Assembly: GCF_009729555.1 (NCBI RefSeq)
Contig: NZ_WODC01000009.1
Location: 1 to 64,000 of the forward strand
Direction: 5' to 3'
Origin: Pseudodesulfovibrio alkaliphilus
GTDB taxonomy: Bacteria > Desulfobacterota > Desulfovibrionia > Desulfovibrionales > Desulfovibrionaceae
Length of the DNA stretch: 64,000 nt
The notes under the pieces are model-generated. The model searched no databases, was not told the DNA's origin, and was given only the letters and a program-made list of their open reading frames with translations. Below, one piece after another: positions 1 to 8,007 of the stretch (position 1 is its first letter; each line of letters starts with the position of its first letter). The position numbers and the translations under genes were made by a program.

Positions 1-48
1 GATACTTGCAGTCCCACCGAGTGTGACATAGGCTTGAATTGCACTTCA

Positions 49-101
49 TTTAAAGCCTCTCCTGTGCTCACTCTGAGCAGCTCACCAGGGGAGGCTTTAA
101 A
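49..101. repeat. Large inverted repeat (hairpin)
   Basis: Arms 49-64 and 86-101 are complementary over 15 of 16 positions (TTTAAAGCCTC core), with a 21-base loop. No coding sequence covers it. It could be a bidirectional terminator, a repeat unit or the end of a decayed element. It is the first of three hairpins in 175 bases left of the TonB receptor gene. Confidence 0.6.
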
Positions 102-131
102 CTATTCCCGCAAAAGTCAAACTTTACTGGT

Positions 132-150
132 CCCCCAGCAAAGCTGGGGG
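132..150 (+). terminator. Stem-loop, probable terminator
   Basis: The 8-bp stem CCCCCAGC / GCTGGGGG with an AAA loop is followed by GTTTCTC. This is the form of a Rho-independent terminator with a weak T-tract, and probably ends a gene lying left of the window on the + strand. Confidence 0.6.
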
Positions 151-191
151 GTTTCTCATCGGACTAATGATTCCTCGTCAGCAACAGCAAC

Positions 192-221
192 GACAACTGC
201 GGACAATCGCCCGCAGTTGTC
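192..221. terminator. Stem-loop, possible terminator
   Basis: A perfect 11-bp stem (GACAACTGCGG / CCGCAGTTGTC) with an 8-base loop, and a TTTTT stretch about 15 bases further on. It lies between the left edge and the 3' end of the TonB receptor gene on the other strand. Whether it terminates either direction cannot be told from sequence. Confidence 0.45.
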
Positions 222-336
222 TTGGTATCATTGTTTTTGCCGAGGGCGTCATCGCGCCATGGATCAAGTCACACAAGGTGCGCCATGAACCGATTCAACG
301 GTGATGCCACTTGGCATCAGCCCCTTTCTCGCCCCC

Positions 337-2400
337 CTAGAATCGGTAGGCGAACTCGAAGCCGTAAGTTCCAGGGTCCGCAGTAAAGGCCAGCTTGTTT
401 CCGGTGCTGAAGTAGCCAAGATACCTGGCGCCCAGAATGTTTTTGCCGTACACATAGACATCAAACGACTCGGACTCCCAACCGACGCGCGCGTCAACGG
501 TGGTTACCGGGTCCCGCTTGTATGTATTGGCCCCATCCCAGTAGATAGAACTCACATAATTGACATCACCCCGAGCGAAAAATCCCGAAGCGCCTCTGTA
601 TTGCAAGCCAACCCTGCCTGTATACTCGGGAGACATAACCATACGCTTGCCAACCCCGGATGTTCCCCCGGAGGAAGAGTCGTACTTATCGTACTTGGCC
701 TTGGTATAGCCCATGTTGGCGTCGGCCTGAATCTCAGGGGTGACAAGATACACCATGTCCAATTCGACTCCATAGGCCGTGGCCTCTTTGCCTGGGTTGG
801 ACGCAGAGAATCCAACTCCATTCCAGAGCAACTCCTGAACATCATAATATTTTGAGTAAAATACGACAGGGTTGATGCGCAGCGTATCATCAAGCCACTG
901 CGTCTTTGCACCCATCTCATAGTTCCACGCCGTCTGAGTATCGTACTTGACCTTCTCCGTTGGCGAAAATGGCAGATAGTTGAATCCGCCAGGAATCGCG
1001 CTGCGACTCACTCCGGCGTAAAGCATCTTGTCGTCATCAATGTCATAACTGAGATTGATCCGGGGAAGGAGCTCCGACCACGTTCCCTCTGGTTTGATGT
1101 GGACATCAACGCCCATGGCCGCTATTTCGTGGTTGAGTCTCGCTTCTCTATGAAGCGTGAACCATCGAAGTCCTGCGGTCAGGGTCCACGCATCGGCAAA
1201 AGGGTATTGCACTTGACCAAAGGGCGCCACCTCAGTCGAGTATATTCTCGCAGTCCCTTCTTCATACGCGAAGCCCATGTCAAAATACCCATCATACATG
1301 TGCCAGTCGGTATAGCTTCCGTAAATACCTGTGAGCCAGCGCAGCCCCTCAGCGTCATCGTTCGAGCTGATTCTGAACTCCTGGGTTATTTCCGATCTGT
1401 CATTGGCCCTGCCAGACTCACCCATGCCGTTGATTGGTTGATAGTCCACAGTATATTTGTTGTTCTCGAAACGCTGTGTGGTAATCGTGTCAAAAGTGAA
1501 ATCATCAAGAACAAAGTTTCCATTAAGGGCCAGGTTGAGTGCCTTGGTGTTTTCCTTATCGCTATCGGAAGCAAGGGAATTCATGGTGACAGTGGCTTCT
1601 GACACGCCGTATTGCGGACGGTTCATGTCCATTCGTGCGTAATCAAAATGCAGGGCCACATTCGATTTGTCGGAAGGAGTGAACAGCAATTGGCCTTTTG
1701 CCCGGTTATTCCATTTGTTTTCCCGCTTTGTATCCCCTTCTGTCCTTAGGTATCCCTTGTCGTACTCATGGGACAAGGTCAGAGAATAGAGCAGACGGTC
1801 CTCGACAATCGGCCCGCTGACTGTCCCGCCCGCATCGTACCCGCCACGAATATCCGCTCCGGCAAAAGTCTTGCCAGTTAACTCGTTGCTGGGTTTTTTC
1901 GTAATGATGCGAATGATGCCGGCAAAGGCATTCTTCCCGTAGATGACGCCTTGGGCACCTTTCAATATTTCTATGCGTTCAATGTTGGCGAGGTTGACGT
2001 CTATTGCCTGGAACGACTCCATTGGCACATCGTCAACATAGAAAACTATGGGGTTGGTTTCGGTGCTTACCGAAGAATGCACACCGCGGTACGTCATAAA
2101 CGCGGCACCGCCAAGAAACTGCGTCGAAACCACAAGGTTCGGAATCCGCTTGAAGACATCATCAATGGTCTTGATGCCCGCGTCTTCAATATCCTGGGCA
2201 GTAATGACGTCCATCGTCATCGGAGTCTTTTGGGCGTCCATTTCCCTTTTTTCGGCTGTCACCTCTACAGTCGGCAACATAAAGTCTTTACTTTGACTTT
2301 CTTCATCAGCAGTGGCCTTGCTCGCCAGGAACGGCGCCACCAGAAGCGTTGCAAAGAGCGCGAAGCTGACGAATAGAACTTTTGATTGCGAAATTGACAT
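337..2400 (-). CDS. TonB-dependent outer-membrane receptor (siderophore type)
   Basis: A 687-residue receptor expected to import a ferric chelate across the outer membrane with TonB energy. Residues 1-32 form a signal peptide ending near ASKATA. A TonB-box/plug region follows (MLPTVEVTAEKRE, then TIDDVFKRIPNL and the RIEILKGAQGVIYG plug motif at roughly 120-140). The rest is a beta-barrel ending in an aromatic residue (FAYRF). Start ATG 2400 is preferred over an upstream in-frame start at 2424 because CGAGG lies 5 bases before it and the signal peptide then begins cleanly. The gene is divergent from the YbtPQ-like ABC pair and has a Fur-like box upstream. The ligand is unknown; the neighbours favour a phenolate/thiazoline-type siderophore (inference). 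Confidence 0.93.
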   Translation of the reverse strand: MSISQSKVLFVSFALFATLLVAPFLASKATADEESQSKDFMLPTVEVTAEKREMDAQKTPMTMDVITAQDIEDAGIKTIDDVFKRIPNLVVSTQFLGGAAFMTYRGVHSSVSTETNPIVFYVDDVPMESFQAIDVNLANIERIEILKGAQGVIYGKNAFAGIIRIITKKPSNELTGKTFAGADIRGGYDAGGTVSGPIVEDRLLYSLTLSHEYDKGYLRTEGDTKRENKWNNRAKGQLLFTPSDKSNVALHFDYARMDMNRPQYGVSEATVTMNSLASDSDKENTKALNLALNGNFVLDDFTFDTITTQRFENNKYTVDYQPINGMGESGRANDRSEITQEFRISSNDDAEGLRWLTGIYGSYTDWHMYDGYFDMGFAYEEGTARIYSTEVAPFGQVQYPFADAWTLTAGLRWFTLHREARLNHEIAAMGVDVHIKPEGTWSELLPRINLSYDIDDDKMLYAGVSRSAIPGGFNYLPFSPTEKVKYDTQTAWNYEMGAKTQWLDDTLRINPVVFYSKYYDVQELLWNGVGFSASNPGKEATAYGVELDMVYLVTPEIQADANMGYTKAKYDKYDSSSGGTSGVGKRMVMSPEYTGRVGLQYRGASGFFARGDVNYVSSIYWDGANTYKRDPVTTVDARVGWESESFDVYVYGKNILGARYLGYFSTGNKLAFTADPGTYGFEFAYRF

Positions 2401-2429
2401 GATAACCTCGGTTAATTTGAGCATCGCAT

Positions 2430-2448
2430 GAAATTGATTTTCAACTTC
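2430..2448 (-). promoter_or_regulatory. Fur-like box upstream of TonB receptor
   Basis: GAAATTGATTTTCAACTTC, whose complement resembles the Fur-like boxes at 53485 and 14799 (GAAAATGAAAATTGATTTC type). It lies 30 bases upstream of the receptor start, where an iron repressor would block transcription. Confidence 0.5.
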
Positions 2449-2479
2449 GCTAGTCCGCAGCTCGCATTTGGACTACCCG

Positions 2480-2494
2480 GTTTCGTTTCGAAAA
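2480..2494. promoter_or_regulatory. GTTTCG-N3-CGAAAA motif
   Basis: GTTTCGTTTCGAAAA lies 80 bases upstream of this receptor. The same layout, GTTTCG-ACA-CGAAAA, occurs at 40787 upstream of the second TonB receptor. It could be an activator site for one of the three AraC regulators in the window (inference). Confidence 0.35.
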
Positions 2495-2720
2495 TATCCA
2501 GTTTAGCTCAAAAGTCGGAATTCCCGAGCAATATGCGCAACGGCGCATCATATCAAAAACAAATACAAAAAATTTCAATACAGCCACCCTTGGACGACAA
2601 AACCTTGCCAAACCTCACGTGCGGCGAGGCATGAGCTGTATCCTCCTACTGGAGTGAGCAAATTCTGACAGCCGGGCGATCGCCTTTGGTTCCGGACAGG
2701 GTCAGTTGGTTTGGATCATT

Positions 2721-2739
2721 TTTTAATCGAATTCGAAAA
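2721..2739. promoter_or_regulatory. AT-rich near-palindrome in ABC promoter region
   Basis: TTTTAATCGAATTCGAAAA is a near-perfect palindrome centred on GAATTC, ahead of the leader ORF and ABC pair. It resembles the CGAAAA half of the motif shared by the TonB promoters and could be an operator. Confidence 0.3.
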
Positions 2740-2761
2740 GCATGCCCTGAGGAGTTGCCGT

Positions 2762-2815
2762 ATGCTCGCAAATCTTCAACAGGCAGAAGCTGCTTCCAGC
2801 ACTGGCAGGGGCTGA
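2762..2815 (+). CDS. Candidate 17-residue leader ORF
   Basis: ATG 2762 follows GAGGAG with 7-base spacing, a better ribosome site than most genes here. It encodes MLANLQQAEAASSTGRG and then stops. An in-frame GTG for the downstream ABC gene immediately follows the stop, 51 bases before the preferred ATG. It might be a regulatory leader or chance. No homologue is recognised. Confidence 0.3.
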   Translation: MLANLQQAEAASSTGRG

Positions 2816-2866
2816 GTGCACCCCCGGCAGGTAGAAGACCAAACAAAAAGACATCAGGGAGCGAGG

Positions 2867-4669
2867 ATGAAGGCCTTAGCGACTGTAAGAAAGATTCTCT
2901 CCAACGATAGACATGCGACCAGACTCCTTGTCAGAGCGCTGGTCTGCGCCTCCCTGGGCTCACTGATGCTGCCAATTCCCATCGTTGTGATATGGAAGAT
3001 GTTCACCCTGTTTCATGCAGGTGAAACCGCCCAGTCCTTCCTTGGACTGGGAGGGGTGGCCTTTGCAGCCATCGTCGCCTATTCGGTTCTCACCGTTGGG
3101 GCCTCGGCCAATGCCCACAGGGCGGCGTTCGGCCTCTCCACCACCATAAGCACAGCTCTCGTCGAGCACATCGGCCGCGTCCCGCTGCACTGGCTGGCCA
3201 ACATCAGCAACGGCGAGCTGAAGAAAAGGATGAGCCACGATGTCAACCAGATCGAGAACTTCATAGCACACAACCTGACCGACCTTGTGGCTGCCGTGAC
3301 CCTCCCCTCGGTCACGATACCCATCCTTTTTTTCGTCAACTGGCAGTTGGCCCTCATCATGCTGCTCATCATCGTGGCGGCAAGTTTCGTTCAGTTTCGC
3401 GCCATGACGGCCATGCACAAGAGCAACCTGATGCAGGAATATTTCAGCGCCATGGGCACACTCCACGGCGATGCCGTGGAATACGTGCAGGGCATGCCCG
3501 ACATCAAGATATTCAACAGGTCCGAGGAATCCCTCTCCCGCATGCAGGTCTCAATCAACAGGTTCAAGGAAATACAGACAAAAGGCAGGAAGCTGACCTT
3601 GCGCCCGTGGACGATCTTCACCACAGCCCTCTCCATGCCCTTTGCCGTGCTCGCTGTAGCCGGAGCCTATCTGCACAAGTACCACCAACTGCCGTTTGAG
3701 GATGTCATCCTCTTCATCGTTCTCGGCGTGGTCACCTTTGTTCCCTTCAAACGCCTGATGCGCTTCGTCACCTTTCTCTGGCGCGCGAGCACCGGCTACT
3801 CCAGCGTGAACCAGCTTCTGGCAGTGGACGTGGACCAGGTCGGGGACAGGCACCGCTCCGAAGTGCTGTCCGCAGACCTTGCCGTCAACGGGCTCAATGT
3901 CAGCTACGGGGATAAACAGGTGCTGCACGATATCAGCTTCACCGCCAAGGAAGGCACGGTCACGGCCATTGTCGGCCCGAGCGGCGCAGGCAAAAGCACT
4001 CTGGCTGCAGCCATAGCAGGTCTTGAACGGATTCAGGGCGGCACGGTCACGGTCGGGGGTATTCCATTGCGCGATTTTGCTCCGGGCGAACTGTCCAAGG
4101 TGATGTCGGTCGTCTACCAGAAGCCCTTCGTCTTTTCCGGCACGGTCCGGGAAAACATCTGCCTCGGGTCGGAGAGCTCCTCGGATGAGGCCATGCGCGA
4201 AGCGGCCGCAATGGTCCAGTGCGACACGCTCATCAACAGCTTCCCCGATGGATACGAGACACGGATCGGAGCCGGGGGATCGGTCTATCTGAGCGGCGGA
4301 CAGACGCAGAGGCTGGCCCTTGCCCGCATGGCGCTGCGCAATGCCCCGGTCGTGCTGCTGGATGAGGCGACCGCCTTTGCCGACCCGGAAAGCGAAGCAA
4401 CCATACAAAAGGGACTCTCCAATTTCCTCTCGGACAAGACGGTCCTGGTCATCGCCCATCGACTGCCGTCAATTGCCAGGGCTGACAATATCCTGGTCCT
4501 CGACAACGGCCGGATCGTCGAATCGGGAACTCACGAAACCCTCATGGCAAAGGGCGCACTTTATTCAAGCATGTGGAACGCCTACCACACCGCCCGCAGC
4601 TGGATGCTCACGACGGATACCGCCTCGGATATCCCCCATCACAACAATCAAGGACGCCCCGAATGCTGA
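2867..4669 (+). CDS. ABC transporter half-molecule, YbtP/IrtA-like
   Basis: A 600-residue fused membrane/ATPase subunit. An exporter-fold transmembrane domain spans about residues 20-320 and the nucleotide-binding domain about 345-580: Walker A GPSGAGKST, signature LSGGQTQR, Walker B VVLLDEATAFADPE, H-loop VIAHRL. The AFAD sequence after Walker B is typical of the siderophore-importing exporter-fold group (YbtP, IrtA). Start ATG 2867 has GGGAGCGAGG directly upstream; a GTG at 2816 is the alternative. It overlaps the next gene by 7 bp (ATGCTGA), so the two products probably form a heterodimer in the inner membrane importing a ferric siderophore delivered by the adjacent TonB receptor. Export cannot be excluded. 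Confidence 0.9.
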   Translation: MKALATVRKILSNDRHATRLLVRALVCASLGSLMLPIPIVVIWKMFTLFHAGETAQSFLGLGGVAFAAIVAYSVLTVGASANAHRAAFGLSTTISTALVEHIGRVPLHWLANISNGELKKRMSHDVNQIENFIAHNLTDLVAAVTLPSVTIPILFFVNWQLALIMLLIIVAASFVQFRAMTAMHKSNLMQEYFSAMGTLHGDAVEYVQGMPDIKIFNRSEESLSRMQVSINRFKEIQTKGRKLTLRPWTIFTTALSMPFAVLAVAGAYLHKYHQLPFEDVILFIVLGVVTFVPFKRLMRFVTFLWRASTGYSSVNQLLAVDVDQVGDRHRSEVLSADLAVNGLNVSYGDKQVLHDISFTAKEGTVTAIVGPSGAGKSTLAAAIAGLERIQGGTVTVGGIPLRDFAPGELSKVMSVVYQKPFVFSGTVRENICLGSESSSDEAMREAAAMVQCDTLINSFPDGYETRIGAGGSVYLSGGQTQRLALARMALRNAPVVLLDEATAFADPESEATIQKGLSNFLSDKTVLVIAHRLPSIARADNILVLDNGRIVESGTHETLMAKGALYSSMWNAYHTARSWMLTTDTASDIPHHNNQGRPEC

Positions 4670-6384
4670 AGACACTTCGCCTGACCGTGGATTCCGTATC
4701 CGCATTCATCGGCCCCACGGCTCTGAGCTTTTTTGCGCAGTTCTCACAGGGATTGGCCTATCTGGCATGCTTCTTCCTCCTTGCCTCGGTGCTGGACGGA
4801 CAATTCTCCGACATGGAACTCACCCTGTACAGCGCTCTTCTGCTCCTGGCTGTCATCTCATTCTATTGTACCTTCTACGCTTTTTCTTCGCTGTCGCTGA
4901 AGCAAGGCTACGCGCTGGCAGCCGCCCTGCGCGACAAGCTGGCCAAACACATGAAAACCCTCCCGCTCGCTTCTTTCAGGAAGCACGACACCGCCACCCT
5001 CAGCGGCAACTTTCTCCACGACATGATGGAAACGGAGCTTGTCTACAGCACTTACATCTACGACATCGTCGCCACGGCCAGCATCATCGTGATCTTCGGC
5101 GGTGCCTTCCTCGGCGTTGACACCACCCTCGGGCTCGTGGTGCTGGGCACATCCCTCGCGGCATTCCCCGTTCTCCTCTATTCCATTCGCCAGGTCGAGC
5201 GCGACTCGAAAACCATGGTGCAAGGCCGCGCCCTGGCGGACAAGACCTTGCTCGAATACCTAAACGGAATAGGGGAGCTGAAGGCCACCGGGATGACCGG
5301 GACACGCTTCACTCCGTGGGTAAAGGCCAACGACAGATACAAGACGTTCAACCTCGCGGCGGAGATCAGGTTCGGGAAGCTGGGCTACTGCTATCTGGCC
5401 CTTCTCGAATTCTCGTTCGTCATCACGATGCTGGCGGCCGCCTACCTGTACATCGAATCCTCAATCAGTCTGACCGTCTTTCTGTTTTTCATGCTGCTTT
5501 GCGGACGATACTACGAACCCATGCTTGAAATCAGCATGCTGCTGTCCGAAGTCCGATATTGCTTTGCCTCGGTCAAACGAATCGCATCCACATTGGACGA
5601 AAAGCCCCTCCCCTATGCGCCGGGGTTCGCTGAGCCCAGGTCGCATGAGGTATCCTTTGACAGCGTCCACTTTGCCTACGGAGAAAGAGAGGTCCTGCAC
5701 GATATTTCCTTCACCATGCCCGAAGGGACCGTGACCGCCCTGGTGGGAGAGTCCGGCAGCGGCAAGACCACGACCGCCAACCTCCTGCTCCGTTTCATGG
5801 ACGTATGCTCCGGAAGCATCCGAATCGGCGGCACAGACGTTCGGACCTTTGCTCAGGAAGACCTCTACAAACGCTTCAGTGTAGTATTTCAGGACGTCTA
5901 TCTGTTTAACGACACCATCATGAACAACATCCGCATCGCCAAACCAAGCGCCACAGACGAAGAGGTCATCGAGGCCGCAAAACAATCCTGCTGCCATGAG
6001 TTCATCATGGAGCTTGAGCGGCAATACGAAACCTGTGCGGGAGAAAAGGGCGCAAGACTGTCGGGAGGCGAGCGGCAACGCATAGCCATAGCCCGCGCAA
6101 TTCTGAAGGATGCCCCCCTCCTCATCCTCGATGAGGCTACGGCGTCTGTGGACCCGCAGAACGAATTGCAGATACAGCAGGGGCTGACCAACCTCACCCG
6201 GGGGAAAACCTTGCTGGTCATCGCGCACAGGCTTTCAACCATCCAGAAGGCGCACCAGATACTGGTACTTAAAAGCGGCGCTGTCGCCGAAAGAGGAACG
6301 CACACAGAACTGCTGGCGCAACAAGGCATTTACGACAATTTGTGGAAGCAGCAAAACGAGCTTCGCTCATGGACACTTACCTGA
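4663..6384 (+). CDS. ABC transporter half-molecule, YbtQ/IrtB-like
   Basis: 573 residues, the partner of the preceding gene and translationally coupled by a 7-bp overlap. Six predicted membrane segments lie in about residues 15-300. The ATPase domain has Walker A GESGSGKTT, signature LSGGERQR, Walker B LLILDEATASVDPQNE and H-loop VIAHRLST. Both halves of the pair look catalytically complete. By analogy with YbtPQ and IrtAB the heterodimer imports an Fe-siderophore from the periplasm without a dedicated binding protein. It is followed by a broken thioesterase-like gene, the family found beside ybtPQ in siderophore clusters. Confidence 0.9.
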   Translation: MLKTLRLTVDSVSAFIGPTALSFFAQFSQGLAYLACFFLLASVLDGQFSDMELTLYSALLLLAVISFYCTFYAFSSLSLKQGYALAAALRDKLAKHMKTLPLASFRKHDTATLSGNFLHDMMETELVYSTYIYDIVATASIIVIFGGAFLGVDTTLGLVVLGTSLAAFPVLLYSIRQVERDSKTMVQGRALADKTLLEYLNGIGELKATGMTGTRFTPWVKANDRYKTFNLAAEIRFGKLGYCYLALLEFSFVITMLAAAYLYIESSISLTVFLFFMLLCGRYYEPMLEISMLLSEVRYCFASVKRIASTLDEKPLPYAPGFAEPRSHEVSFDSVHFAYGEREVLHDISFTMPEGTVTALVGESGSGKTTTANLLLRFMDVCSGSIRIGGTDVRTFAQEDLYKRFSVVFQDVYLFNDTIMNNIRIAKPSATDEEVIEAAKQSCCHEFIMELERQYETCAGEKGARLSGGERQRIAIARAILKDAPLLILDEATASVDPQNELQIQQGLTNLTRGKTLLVIAHRLSTIQKAHQILVLKSGAVAERGTHTELLAQQGIYDNLWKQQNELRSWTLT

Positions 6385-6483
6385 GGCCGCCTTTCGCCCA
6401 GGGCGTCCGGCCCTAATCCCGGTCGCCTCATGCCGTGCCTCAAGGCAAAAGGCGCTCAATGGCGACATCGAAAAGGAGGAAGC

Positions 6484-6714
6484 GTGAAACAACTCATCGA
6501 CTCAATGGGCGCTGCCCCAATGCCTGCGAATAGATGGATAACTCTGCCCGGGCGCAATGAGACAAAACTGCCACGCATCTACTGCTTTGCCAATGCAGGC
6601 GGCAACGCATGGGCGAAACCCTTATTTGAGTTTTCCAGGCCATGCAGCCCATGGCCGACCGATTCAAGACCAATAAGCATGCAGCCATACAGGCTCAGTT
6701 TTCGACGAGGCTAG
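6484..6714 (+). pseudogene. Truncated type II thioesterase-like remnant
   Basis: GTG 6484 follows AAAAGGAGGA, a good ribosome site. The first ~50 residues (including WITLPGRNETKLPRIYCFA and NAGGNAWA) look like the N-terminus of nonribosomal-peptide type II thioesterases, where an aromatic lead-in is followed by a strand and an AGG turn. After about residue 50 the frame loses resemblance and stops at 6714. The catalytic GHSMG motif is absent, and no continuation was found in the other frames before 6856. Best read as a decayed YbtT-like gene following the YbtPQ-like pair; identification rests on a short stretch. The rest of 6715-6856 shows nothing recognisable. Confidence 0.45.
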
Positions 6715-6856
6715 CCCCGAACCACATCACCAAAGAGGAAGGGGTCTGTGCATCAGCCTTGCGCGCTATGAACAATAATCAAAATTAACAAGGGTGGCCT
6801 GCATGGCGATCACATCCATCCTGTCGCCTCTCGCCTTGGTGCGCCCTCCTCCCGGC

Positions 6857-7873
6857 TCAGGTGCGCCCCTTGGTTCTCAGGCGTGAAACGGCTTTAGGGG
6901 TTATCCCAAAATGTTTTTTGAACGCTGTGATGAAATGACTGGCATTGGAATAGCCCACTGCGAAGGTGCATTCGCTCACGTTGAGTTGCCGCTGCACCAG
7001 CACCGAGTAGGCATATGACATCTTGCACTGCTGAATGTACTGGGCTATCGAGATGGCATAGAGAGCCTTGAAAGCCTTGTTCGCCTTTGACAGGCTCATT
7101 CCGATCCCGGCGCAGAGATCAGCCACGGAACGGACGGAGCTGAAATCCTTCTCGATGGCCGACTTGAGTTCTGCCATGCGATGCCTGTCCGACTCACACA
7201 GCAAGACGGCAGGATGAGCCCCGACCTCGGCCATGTTGTGAAATAGCTTGGCAAACAGATCAAGGACCGTGCAGCGAAACCGAAGCAGGTCGCTCAAGCC
7301 CTCTCTTTGTATATCCAGTATGGATCTGGCGGTCGCGATCACATCCGGCCTTGCTATACCGGAAGCGGTATTCATGCCTCCGGGCTTTTCCTTCATGACC
7401 TTGCGCAGGCTGTTGTGCACATCACAACTCATCCCACGTCCGAAGTACTCCTCCAGCGCTGACTCCTGCGTCACGAATCCGACGAGGCTGCAACCCTTCT
7501 GGGGCGGCAAGATCACTTCAATATCCTGCCCGTACCACCTCCCCACGATGAACATGTTCTTCTCCATCGCGAAAGAAGCCCCGGTCTCCCCTTTCAGTGT
7601 ATATGTGCAGGAACCCTCAAGAAAAATGACGGCAAGAACAACAGCAACGTCGCTATAGACAGTCCTTTTCAGAGATCTGTGCACAGGGGTCATCCCGCAG
7701 GCTCCGAAATGAAATCCTGGCAACGGGTTGAAGCACGTTGTGTCCCCACACCCATAATCCGTCAGAGGCTCATCAGAAATTTCATGCAAGGGATGCGGCA
7801 TGAAAAATAACGGAAAATTCGAAAACGCCTCACGCTTTCCAGATGCCAGGTCAATGCCCACAACAGCCCTCAC
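6857..7873 (-). CDS. AraC-family regulator (PchR/YbtA-like)
   Basis: 338 residues. The last ~100 hold a double helix-turn-helix AraC domain (SVADLCAGIGMSLSKANKAF, then YSNASHFITAFKKHFGITPKAV). The N-terminal part is a ligand-sensing domain of the PchR type and aligns with the regulator at 15070-16098 (GFHFGACG against GFFFGSCG; EEYFG against EAYFG), so the two are paralogues. Regulators of this group usually activate siderophore uptake genes when bound to the ferric siderophore. The start is uncertain: GTG 7873 has GAGAGG rather far upstream, and ATG 7801 is possible. A Fur-like box lies just upstream, as expected for an iron-repressed activator. Confidence 0.88.
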   Translation of the reverse strand: MRAVVGIDLASGKREAFSNFPLFFMPHPLHEISDEPLTDYGCGDTTCFNPLPGFHFGACGMTPVHRSLKRTVYSDVAVVLAVIFLEGSCTYTLKGETGASFAMEKNMFIVGRWYGQDIEVILPPQKGCSLVGFVTQESALEEYFGRGMSCDVHNSLRKVMKEKPGGMNTASGIARPDVIATARSILDIQREGLSDLLRFRCTVLDLFAKLFHNMAEVGAHPAVLLCESDRHRMAELKSAIEKDFSSVRSVADLCAGIGMSLSKANKAFKALYAISIAQYIQQCKMSYAYSVLVQRQLNVSECTFAVGYSNASHFITAFKKHFGITPKAVSRLRTKGRT

Positions 7874-7902
7874 ATTTTGTTGGCTTCACCTCTCATTAGG
7901 TT

Positions 7903-7921
7903 GAAAATGAAACTTAATATC
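7903..7921 (-). promoter_or_regulatory. Fur-like box upstream of AraC regulator
   Basis: GAAAATGAAACTTAATATC matches the classical 19-bp Fur consensus at 14 of 19 positions by eye. It lies 30 bases upstream of the regulator's start. Confidence 0.55.
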
Positions 7922-7938
7922 AATTTTGCCCCTTGTAA

Positions 7939-7957
7939 AGGAGAAAGATATTCTCCT
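7939..7957. promoter_or_regulatory. Perfect 7-bp inverted repeat
   Basis: AGGAGAA-N5-TTCTCCT between the permease gene end (8008) and the AraC start (7873), both on the minus strand. Possible operator or weak terminator of the efflux operon. Confidence 0.4.
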
Positions 7958-8007
7958 GCAATTACAATACTCAATCCCGTCGACAGAGGAGAATCTCGAC
8001 CTGACAA

